The notes beneath the pieces were generated by a model, which was not told the DNA's origin, did no database searches, and saw only the letters and a program-made list of their open reading frames with translations. This document shows positions 33,301 through 39,245 of a stretch of DNA of 39,245 nucleotides, piece after piece; the stretch's first letter is position 1; every line of letters begins with the position of its first letter. Source of the stretch: Candidatus Saccharimonadota bacterium (GTDB lineage Bacteria; Patescibacteriota; Saccharimonadia; Saccharimonadales; JAGQMS01). Made by a program: the position numbers and the translations under genes. Where the stretch lies: contig JAGQMS010000007.1 in assembly GCA_020428535.1 (NCBI GenBank), forward strand, positions 1-39,245. Direction: 5' to 3'.

Positions 33301-36300
33301 CACCCGAAGAAGAGTCTTGGCTACGACACCCTCCTAGCCTATAAAGTCCGCCCTGCCAGGCAATGAATGTATGGGCGAATCGATCATTTGTCAGCCCCAA
33401 AATGGTATTGAATTCGGAGATACTTCCGTCAGCATTAATGCTTGCAAGCTGCACATCAGTGGCAATTGAAGTGCAATAGCCGGAAGCATTGACTGCCGTG
33501 CAACCACCATTTACATACATATAGCCACCAAAGATCGTGCTAAACACCCCACCTCCGGTCAACCTACCAGATGTTAATAAACTTGAGGTTGCCTTCCATG
33601 GATTCATTGTTCCGTCACTATTAAGCTTTGAATAATCAACTGTCGCTACCGGTGTACCGCTAAATGTCGCATCGCCACCTATGACATATAAAGTATCGTT
33701 GTATATGTGTGCGGTTAGGCCGTAACGGTTGCCACTCGCCGTAGTGCTAAGACCATATGTCCCAGTTGTGGTCCAAGTGGTCAGAGTACCCATCGGGTTT
33801 ATATTAGCCATTTGGACAGTATTAGAACTCAAAACGGTTGTGCTGGCTGATAATCCACCTAAAATATACATTTTGTTGTTGTAGGCAACCGCCCCAAAAT
33901 AACTACGAGCTGTGCTCAGTGCTGTGTCGCTATACCAATATCCAGGAGTCCCTCCTGTCGGGTGCCAAAGTTGAGGCTCGCCGTTCGCGCCAATTTTTGC
34001 AATATAGACACTTGTTTGGGGCGTACCACTACTATTGGAGCCGCCGATAGCATAAAGAAATCCGTTGTAGGCAACCAATGAAAGACCAGTTAGAGCAACC
34101 GGAAGATCGTAGGCAGTATTATTGCACCAACCGCTGCATGCTCCCGTACCTGGGTTTGGGCTATCTATAGCATTAGTCGTGGTGTTGAACTGCGCCCAAT
34201 AAACTTTGTTTGTAATTGAGCCAGGCGTAGTGTATGAGATAACGACTATTCCATTGTCGCCTGCTGTTGCGTTGCCAAATGTTGTCGCCCCCGTCCCTCC
34301 ATCACCCAAGCCACTACGATCACTATCTCCACTATTTCCTGGGGTAACTCCAGTCCCGGAAGTATTTACGTCAGTTCCAGCCACTAAACCGGTAGGGTTA
34401 ATGTATGAACTACCGCCACCGCCACCGCCACCGCTTCGATTGTTTGTTGAGGTAGAGGCACCGCCACCGCCACCATAGTAGCCGCCGCCACCACCACCAC
34501 CAGCAGCACAAGTAGAAGTGAATGTGCCACCCGAACCACCGCCACCGGTTCCACCAGCACCGCCTGTTCCGGCAACGCTAGTTGCGCAAGCAGCAGTCGT
34601 ACCGCCGTTACCACCAGCTTGGCTAGCACCGGTAGCACCACCACCAGTACCAGTACCCCCAGTACCTCCGGCCGATTGAGTACCGCCTAAACCCGGTCCA
34701 CCCGTGCTACCCGCTGTTCCTTGCTCACCTGTTGTGCCACCGCCAGCACCACCGTGGCCTTCCGTGCCTGAAGTGTTCCCTCTTCGCCCACCGCCACCGC
34801 CACCGCCAGCTGCTTCAACTAAATATGTACTACTACGCTGAACAGAAGATGCGCCTCCTCCGTTGCCACCTCTACTATTAGCGGTTGCCTTTGCACCAGC
34901 TGTTCCCACTTTTACGGTCAAACTCTCACCCGGCGTAACGGAGATAACCGCTTTTGCATAGCCACCGCCGCCTCCATCACCACCAACTCCCGTGCTTCCA
35001 CTACCCGAGCCACCACCACCGCCAGCTCCCCATGCTTTGATCGTCAAGGATGTTATGCCTGTAGGCACTGTGTAGGTGTTCGATCCGGCCGTATTGTATG
35101 TAGTTGTAGTAGTAGTTCCCGAGCCAACTCCACCGACTGAATAAATATATCCCCCCGCCACTGCTGTCCCCTGGCCCCATACAGCCGAACTAAGGTTAGA
35201 AGTACTAGACCATGCGTCAATTCTAGCCCCAGTAGTTTGACTTTTCTGTATGAGATCATTAGATACATCAAAATCAGTATTAGTCTCGTTGTTGCCACGC
35301 ATCAACTTCCTTGCAGATTCAATATAGATAGTCGGGTCAATGCTAAGGGGATAGTTAGCGCTTTTTAGTCCACTAACATTAAGGGTCAAAACTGTCCCAT
35401 TCAGCGTGAACCACGCTTTTACGTTCTTTGAGACCGCTGTTTTCTTTAGCTCAACCACATATGGTGCCGGAATTCTAAACAGAAACTCTGTTTTCTTACC
35501 CTGTTGTCTAGCTTTCTCTAAAAGTTGAGCATCTGCATCTGATGCGGTCGTGACATTACCAAGTAGTGCATTTTCGACGCCATAGATTCCTATTGAACCA
35601 TCGGCTTCCAAACGAGGCTCGGTTCCAGATTGCAGATTCATTGCATAAGACATCTCCAGGTTATCGCGACCAGGTTTCTCGTACATAATTATGTCTTCTT
35701 TTATGGAACTAGCCCCCAAAGAATACACTTTGACAGCATTGACCCCAACTAGAGGATAAACAACTCTGTTAGTATCTTTCATTGGTTCACCAAGATTGAA
35801 TTTTGGTGTCAGCGTGATATCCACTTTGCTTACAGGATCGGTCACCGTGACCGAATTGTTTTTTCTCGAACTAGCAAAATATGCCGAGAATTTCGGAACA
35901 TAGTTGTCACCAGACACATCGCTACCTACTTGATAGTCCTTATTGTACTGAAAGCCCCCAGACTGGCTATCGCTTGTAACCAAAGAGTCATAGAGTTTGA
36001 TCGGCGAAGGTATCAGGTTACCGAACTTAGTTATATTGTATTCTGCCACCCTAATGTGCTCTTGATATATCGGATAGAAAATACTGAATATAATCACCAG
36101 TATCATCACTATTGAGATCAGCCGGCTGAGTAATTTGTGCTTCTTCCAGAATGAAATCACCACAAGACGCAACATTTTCAAATTCATTAGAATAAGATCA
36201 GTTGTACCGTTTTCATGCAGGAATTTCTTTTCACTGACAGATAGTTTTGGTAGGGAACATATATTCAAGCGTTTGATACGCCGAAATAGGCCAGAAATTT

Positions 36301-36319
36301 TGTTAGTTTTAACCCTCAT
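30362..36319 (-). CDS. Giant membrane-anchored kelch-repeat surface protein (1985 aa)
   Basis: Residues 1-65 are basic and cytoplasmic, a single membrane segment spans 66-83, and about 1900 residues lie outside. A beta domain (about 90-340, ending YPLSIDPTIYIES) leads into kelch repeats: I count 18 cores of the form hhYhhGG (YIYSVGG, FLYAIGG, MYILGG ... RMFLVAGG), enough for about three six-bladed propellers. A glycine-rich domain of about 290 residues (about 403-695) is inserted after the first core, and a short domain (GTISQSGTTVTGSGTSWTSS onward, about 1638-1700) interrupts a later blade. Many blades carry GGC...C cysteine pairs. The C-terminus has a compact domain ending RLRHGKTFTGGELQPLDTP, then CRQTVDTDCPLP. 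It is the first gene of a pair with a small membrane protein. Likely adhesion or recognition; no enzyme motif is seen. Confidence 0.9.
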   Translation of the reverse strand: MRVKTNKISGLFRRIKRLNICSLPKLSVSEKKFLHENGTTDLILMNLKMLRLVVISFWKKHKLLSRLISIVMILVIIFSIFYPIYQEHIRVAEYNITKFGNLIPSPIKLYDSLVTSDSQSGGFQYNKDYQVGSDVSGDNYVPKFSAYFASSRKNNSVTVTDPVSKVDITLTPKFNLGEPMKDTNRVVYPLVGVNAVKVYSLGASSIKEDIIMYEKPGRDNLEMSYAMNLQSGTEPRLEADGSIGIYGVENALLGNVTTASDADAQLLEKARQQGKKTEFLFRIPAPYVVELKKTAVSKNVKAWFTLNGTVLTLNVSGLKSANYPLSIDPTIYIESARKLMRGNNETNTDFDVSNDLIQKSQTTGARIDAWSSTSNLSSAVWGQGTAVAGGYIYSVGGVGSGTTTTTTYNTAGSNTYTVPTGITSLTIKAWGAGGGGGSGSGSTGVGGDGGGGGYAKAVISVTPGESLTVKVGTAGAKATANSRGGNGGGASSVQRSSTYLVEAAGGGGGGGRRGNTSGTEGHGGAGGGTTGEQGTAGSTGGPGLGGTQSAGGTGGTGTGGGATGASQAGGNGGTTAACATSVAGTGGAGGTGGGGSGGTFTSTCAAGGGGGGGYYGGGGGASTSTNNRSGGGGGGGSSYINPTGLVAGTDVNTSGTGVTPGNSGDSDRSGLGDGGTGATTFGNATAGDNGIVVISYTTPGSITNKVYWAQFNTTTNAIDSPNPGTGACSGWCNNTAYDLPVALTGLSLVAYNGFLYAIGGSNSSGTPQTSVYIAKIGANGEPQLWHPTGGTPGYWYSDTALSTARSYFGAVAYNNKMYILGGLSASTTVLSSNTVQMANINPMGTLTTWTTTGTYGLSTTASGNRYGLTAHIYNDTLYVIGGDATFSGTPVATVDYSKLNSDGTMNPWKATSSLLTSGRLTGGGVFSTIFGGYMYVNGGCTAVNASGYCTSIATDVQLASINADGSISEFNTILGLTNDRFAHTFIAWQGGLYRLGGCRSQDSSSGACTDTVLDVDYGVINVEGEASTVASSVPSGTAPCSGGSPYGCDLPGVATVGNILNNTVLQNGFLYIMGGCTVANCGSASNGIIYTSIGSDGSLTKPAACSGSYSASYCVNSTNLPTNMASSGTATFNGTIYLVGGWPSVNSVYYTTPAADGTISSWSSKTLGTIGATNVSYAFAYTRANPASAGTYPGNLYIFGGCTSNTTVSCTSMTQNVYKCNIDTSNVVVSSSCSTSGQTLIGTATDGAGNSASGTGLGAMAGAVYANYIYLIGGLAPGLSDLKTTRYAKFDNSNNVTAVSGTTFYESTSLTFYGRRRGAAYGYNGYLYIVGGYDGSSGGGGVLADIEFAKIDVTNGSIADFVVSSVSIQQRWGLSLAISNSYAYVIGGCISGNAPTSCVNPTGPTDNIQTFQIYNNESGAVNNATAGNTLGVDRVGGSATVMNGYIYYAGGCTDMACTTLSTNTYYAAIDAYGTVGSWSSGGALPAARAWGKLLNAGGTLYYVGGQTGAASTTAVSTVYYTSSLSSGNPTWAGSGATKGVGDTGSGAQARTQFGAAVWENRIYVTGGFNASGTAQTTVYVSPKLSSGGDIASNWQSTTAFNVARAGHTLVAYANNLYILGGYDGTNYLSDTQFATIGYKTGTISQSGTTVTGSGTSWTSSQVGSVVQYPDGSRATISSVASGTSMTVSASKTVTAGTIYTIQDGSAGSWTYSTSLTDPIKDADGFAANGYIYLVGGRTASTTCKPNVLIAPISANTIISDGNNPTGVGEWYETNVRYSGDRYGAAVVYNSGRMFLVAGGCSSFVSSGDRMYYSTLKSQPQVAKYSRMIDTDTDVFPTSWLMNGIDNSIGARWQVKYSSMHDLDTLVNPNEDCGTSSTMATMTTWGQETNFGDTYLGDVNVYTPKNSSGGNINCARYYYFSISIDASQTYGYPEDVNRGPTISDLSLFFTSDPSKRLRHGKTFTGGELQPLDTPCRQTVDTDCPLP
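31220..31410 (-). other. Small beta domain inserted in a late kelch blade
   Basis: It encodes GTISQSGTTVTGSGTSWTSS, then VGSVVQYPDGSRATISSVAS and GTSMTVSASKTVTAGTIYTI. This pattern resembles small domains in phage tail and surface proteins. It separates the core YILGGYDGT from the next blade (GYIYLVGG). Confidence 0.55.
34210..35110 (-). repeat. Glycine-rich low-complexity domain nested in the kelch protein
   Basis: It starts NTYTVPTGITSLTIKAWGAGG, continues with runs of Gly mixed with Ser, Ala and Thr, and ends DNGIVVISYTTPG. This is the layout of glycine-rich fibre domains. The DNA is locally GC-rich with GGN repeats on the coding strand. Kelch sequence resumes directly after it (KVYWAQFNTTTN). 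Confidence 0.75.
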
Positions 36320-36331
36320 TCTTTGTAGATA

Positions 36332-36340
36332 ATTATACCA
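36332..36340 (-). promoter_or_regulatory. Extended -10 promoter of the giant kelch gene
   Basis: TGG-TATAAT on the minus strand is a consensus extended -10 ending 12 nt before the ATG. No -35 or Shine-Dalgarno is clear. The rest of the 70-nt gap (36320-36389) shows nothing else. Confidence 0.5.
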
Positions 36341-36389
36341 ATTACATAACCATTTTCATCTATTGGTTTTATGGATTTGGGGATACAAA

Positions 36390-39245
36390 CTATCTACCGG
36401 TTGTAGTAAAGCTTAATGTTGATACATAGGCGTTAGCATTACTATTGGCTTTGAGGTTTATCTTGAAGATTATAAAGTTGCTTGCTGAGCTACTGCTGAA
36501 ACTACAGCCGGTGGCTTCATTACCATTAATTCCATATGAGTACCACGTGTTTGCCGAACCGCCGCCTCCTGTAATCACATTTGTCTCACCAGTACCACAC
36601 TGCGTGACAGCGCTTCCTGTACTCTTATACATCTCGTAAGTTACTGAAGCGTTAGTTGTGCTGTCAACCCTACCAACCAGCTGGACGGTATCATCACTCG
36701 AGAATCCGTTAAATGTTGCGGGCAACTGATAAGTTACATAAATCGAGTATGTTTGCGAAGTTGCTTGTGGGCTAGTCCATCGGTAGAAGTTCTTTGCCTG
36801 ACCAGTTGAACAGAGAGTTGAGTTTACGGATAGAGCAGTGTCATTTGAACAGAAGTCGGCGGTCATTGTACCAACACCTGAGCCATTGAGAACTGCTCCG
36901 GCATACTCTGGGTTCAGGTTCACAATATTGTCTGGTGCAGCACCACAGGCACCCCAACCGTCAGCCTCATAACATTGGATACGTCCTGTTACGGTGTCGT
37001 AATACATCGAGCCAAGATAGGCATCGTTGTTGTCTGCAATTGGTGCGCCTGCAGAACGATCTAGGGTGAACAAGGTCGTAGGACCACCCTTATTACCACC
37101 ACCTATCTGTACGTTTGAAGCAGTGTTCGTATTTAGAGTGATTGAAAGAGCATCCACATAGAAAGTTCTTGCTGTAGCGGTTGGTTGATAGATAACCAGA
37201 TCAGGGTCACTAATGCCCGAACTTGGGGTGGTAATAATGCAGGTGATCTTGGTCCATGTTGATGTTGAAACGGTCTGGGTATTGTAGTCATAGCAGAGTT
37301 GAGCAGATACTGGCGTGCTATTTCCGCCCGCTGGCAAGAATCCTACTGTGATGTTAGTGAAGCTATTTGAACTCTTTGCGTAGAAAGTTACAAGATATTG
37401 GGTGCTAACTTGAGGTGTGATCGCCATGTTATTTCGCAAACCTTCGTTAACATGGGCCGTGGTGACATCAGAGACCGCGCCGCTCGTGTCATAAATTGTT
37501 GAAGTGTCACGGGTGAGAGTGGTAGTCCCAGCTCCGCCATCAGCGTCAAACTGTGTCCAGTTTGTACCTAAAGCTGAATCAACGCTGCCATCAGCCGCAT
37601 GATTAACGTCTGCACCCACTGTTACACTGAAGTTATCGATATAGAATGTTCGTGATGTGCCGTCTGTCTGACGGATAAATATCGAATTGCTTGAGGTGAT
37701 GCCTGAACTTGGAGCAGTGAACGTACAGTCAATTCTTGACCATACAGTCGTCGTCACAGTTTGAGCCGTATTACATGTTGTAGTTGCCGTATTAGTACCG
37801 TCTTTTGAGAATATAGTCTCAAGTGTTGCAAAGTTTGTCGTGCCCTTTACTGTATAAGATACATGGTAATCAAGATTTGCCGTTAGGGTTGTAGTTAGTA
37901 CGTTCTCAGCACCATGCCCTGCCCCTGCAGTTACCACTGAAACAGATCCCTGTCCAGTCGCTACATAAGCAGCTGTTGTGTTTCTTGTGACGGTACCTCC
38001 TGCGAATGCCCCAGTCCACATAGTGAAAGTTGTGTTTTCTGCTCCACCGTTATCAGCATATTCGGTAGCGTTATTATTTACTGTAAATAAGTTCGAACCA
38101 ATTGAAGTCTGAACTTCGAGCAAACCACCGACGATTGGAGACACATCATTGTTTCGAATTGTCAGACCATCGGCTGCACCACCAGGAGCATTAAGTACTA
38201 ACTCGGCACCTCCTGCACTTGTAGCAGTATTGTTGTAGGCAGCTTGAAGGTCGGTTGAGCTAGAAGCACCAGCAGCAGTCCAATCTGCACCGTTCCATAC
38301 CATTGTGGCAGTAGTGTTTGGCTTCAAGGTAACTGTGTTACCAGAACCACCGCCGTTGACAGACAAGGTCATGTCATATGCTCCGGTATTTGTTACATAT
38401 ATCACACGGCCAGTTGTGGTAGTCGTTGGGTCGGTCAATGTAGCTGTGTAGCCTGCGGCATTGCTACTTATTAGGATTGTGCCATAGGTATCGATATTCG
38501 CTTGAGTAATATTTGCATTGCCAGTGAAGGCCTGAACTGTTGCGGCACTGAATGCTGCAGTATTTACGACCACCAGACCTTGAACACCAGTTCCTACACC
38601 AGTACCGCCACTAATAACAACGTTTCCACCATTTGCATTTCCGGTGCCCGCTGCGTTGCCACCTTGCAGAGTTAATACACCGCCCGCAAACGCACCAGCA
38701 CCTGCGCCTGCCGTACCTGCCGAAATAGTTAGGTTAGCACCTATAGCATTTGAGGTTGTGGTAGCAACACTGATTGTTCTTGCAGTAGTACTTCCATTTC
38801 CCAATGTTACCGCTCCCCCATCAGCAATAGTGAATACAGCTGATCCATTGTCGTTGGCAACGAAGATGTTGCCGGTAGAAGTATTATTGTCTACTATTAG
38901 TCCTATTTGTGAGCCACCTGCTTGAGACTTAACTTCTAGTCTTGCGCCAGGGGATGCGGTACCTACACCAAGGTTACCTGTACTAAGTGTTGTGCCTGTT
39001 CCGTTAATAGTTGTCCCATACAGTATATTTCCAATATTCAACTGGTAATCACCTGTTGCCGATACGGCATCAATCTCGTTACCGATAAGGATGTTGTAAC
39101 TACCTGTGGTTAAGTTATCTCCTGCTTTGTAGCCTAAGAAAAGGTTTTCTGCTCCTGTTGTAGTAGAGCCAGCTTCAAAGCCAAGGGCAGTATTGTAGTT
39201 GCCAGTACTGTTTATTAATGCTGAGCCACCAACTGCAGTGTTCTG
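36390..39245 (-). CDS. Large surface adhesin, C-terminal part (5' end outside window)
   Basis: The frame is open to the right edge, so at least 951 residues are visible and the true start is outside. An in-frame TTG at 39041 is not a real start. The edge sequence reads QNTAVGGSALINSTGNYNTA, then LGFEAGSTTTGAENLFLGYK and AGDNLTTGSYNILIGN: 14-residue-type repeats like YadA-head or tail-fibre stalks. A VGTASPGARLEVK segment typical of tail-fibre or endosialidase-type proteins follows, then beta-rich repeats. Next come two tandem jelly-roll domains (nt 37620-38055 and 37130-37605) of carbohydrate-binding type, a MYYDTVTGRIQCYEADGWGAC module shared with the 1337-aa protein, and a final beta domain. 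No anchor is visible at the C-terminus. Confidence 0.85.
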   Translation of the reverse strand, partial: QNTAVGGSALINSTGNYNTALGFEAGSTTTGAENLFLGYKAGDNLTTGSYNILIGNEIDAVSATGDYQLNIGNILYGTTINGTGTTLSTGNLGVGTASPGARLEVKSQAGGSQIGLIVDNNTSTGNIFVANDNGSAVFTIADGGAVTLGNGSTTARTISVATTTSNAIGANLTISAGTAGAGAGAFAGGVLTLQGGNAAGTGNANGGNVVISGGTGVGTGVQGLVVVNTAAFSAATVQAFTGNANITQANIDTYGTILISSNAAGYTATLTDPTTTTTGRVIYVTNTGAYDMTLSVNGGGSGNTVTLKPNTTATMVWNGADWTAAGASSSTDLQAAYNNTATSAGGAELVLNAPGGAADGLTIRNNDVSPIVGGLLEVQTSIGSNLFTVNNNATEYADNGGAENTTFTMWTGAFAGGTVTRNTTAAYVATGQGSVSVVTAGAGHGAENVLTTTLTANLDYHVSYTVKGTTNFATLETIFSKDGTNTATTTCNTAQTVTTTVWSRIDCTFTAPSSGITSSNSIFIRQTDGTSRTFYIDNFSVTVGADVNHAADGSVDSALGTNWTQFDADGGAGTTTLTRDTSTIYDTSGAVSDVTTAHVNEGLRNNMAITPQVSTQYLVTFYAKSSNSFTNITVGFLPAGGNSTPVSAQLCYDYNTQTVSTSTWTKITCIITTPSSGISDPDLVIYQPTATARTFYVDALSITLNTNTASNVQIGGGNKGGPTTLFTLDRSAGAPIADNNDAYLGSMYYDTVTGRIQCYEADGWGACGAAPDNIVNLNPEYAGAVLNGSGVGTMTADFCSNDTALSVNSTLCSTGQAKNFYRWTSPQATSQTYSIYVTYQLPATFNGFSSDDTVQLVGRVDSTTNASVTYEMYKSTGSAVTQCGTGETNVITGGGGSANTWYSYGINGNEATGCSFSSSSASNFIIFKINLKANSNANAYVSTLSFTTTGR
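37130..37605 (-). other. Jelly-roll domain 2 (carbohydrate-binding-like) in the adhesin
   Basis: It runs from DSALGTNWTQFDADGGAG to ARTFYVDALSIT. The pattern of a W near the start, YLVTFYAKS mid-domain, W-T-K-I-T-C and a terminal FYVDALS is that of CBM4/9-like folds. It is homologous to the domain just before it. Confidence 0.6.
37620..38055 (-). other. Jelly-roll domain 1 (carbohydrate-binding-like) in the adhesin
   Basis: It runs from NGGAENTTFTMWTGAF to SRTFYIDNFSV, with YHVSYTVKG and WSRIDCTFTAPSSGI between. It matches domain 2 segment by segment, including the TxPSSGI and TFYxDxxS landmarks. Confidence 0.6.

Noticed and set aside
34206-34478. Open frame on the plus strand encoding a proline-rich protein
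   Set aside because: It is the complement of the glycine-rich domain of the kelch gene; GGN codons read backwards give Pro-rich frames. No ribosome-binding site or family.
34380-35030. Short repeated CCACCGCCA units resembling a repeat array
   Set aside because: They are codon-level low complexity from Gly-rich coding sequence, with no regular repeat-spacer pattern, so not a CRISPR array.
39039-39041. Apparent start (TTG) of an 883-aa protein
   Set aside because: The same frame continues without a stop to the window edge and encodes adhesin-type repeats, so TTG is an internal leucine codon.

Overview
This window looks like chromosomal DNA from a host-associated or epibiotic Patescibacteria (CPR) bacterium, most likely a Saccharibacteria (TM7) relative. 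That placement is inference from gene content and order; there is no rRNA gene here. Supporting signs are compact low-to-mid GC coding sequence, short versions of universal proteins (EF-Ts about 199 aa, ProRS 416 aa without an editing insertion), a VKOR-type disulfide-forming enzyme, an eroded rpsB-to-proS cluster, and very large beta-rich surface proteins. UGA works as a stop (lysS ends in TGA inside an ATGA overlap with dut), so the UGA-glycine code of Gracilibacteria/Absconditabacteria does not apply.

Left part (1-8.6 kb). The C-terminal half of an ABC-F ATPase runs in from the left edge. It meets a MacB-like ABC exporter pair (ATPase plus FtsX-type permease) tail to tail. Then come, all on the minus strand, an SDR oxidoreductase with a small DUF4190-type membrane protein, a PIF1-like helicase, a VKOR-family protein, the lysS-dut pair and a small membrane protein.

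Core part (8.6-25.3 kb). csaA, greA and proS are followed by CPBP protease, rseP, uppS, frr, tsf and rpsB. Read in the direction of transcription this is the widespread order rpsB-tsf-(pyrH)-frr-uppS-(cdsA-dxr)-rseP-proS with the bracketed genes missing. A D,D-carboxypeptidase gene diverges from rpmE-prfA-prmC. Then come an HtrA protease, a polytopic membrane protein overlapping an LCP-family ligase gene, signal peptidase I, and parA-parB. Candidate autoregulatory leaders sit before rpsB (S2) and rpmE (L31).

Surface-protein part (25.3-39.2 kb). Three giant secreted or anchored proteins and one small membrane-anchored protein fill this region, all on the minus strand: a 1337-aa signal-peptide protein with a duplicated module; a small anchored protein; a 1985-aa kelch protein with 18 kelch cores, a nested glycine-rich domain and repeated cysteine pairs; and an adhesin cut off by the right edge that has YadA-like head repeats and two jelly-roll (carbohydrate-binding-like) domains. 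This is the most novel part of the window and is plausibly the host-attachment surface. Signal peptidase I, HtrA and the VKOR enzyme encoded nearby could process, quality-check and disulfide-bond such proteins.

No tRNA, rRNA, CRISPR, insertion sequence or prophage was seen. The longest stretch without a protein gene is about 226 nt (29350-29575). Many promoter-proximal genes have a -10 box only 6-12 nt before the start codon, which suggests leaderless mRNAs; genes inside operons have clear Shine-Dalgarno sequences.
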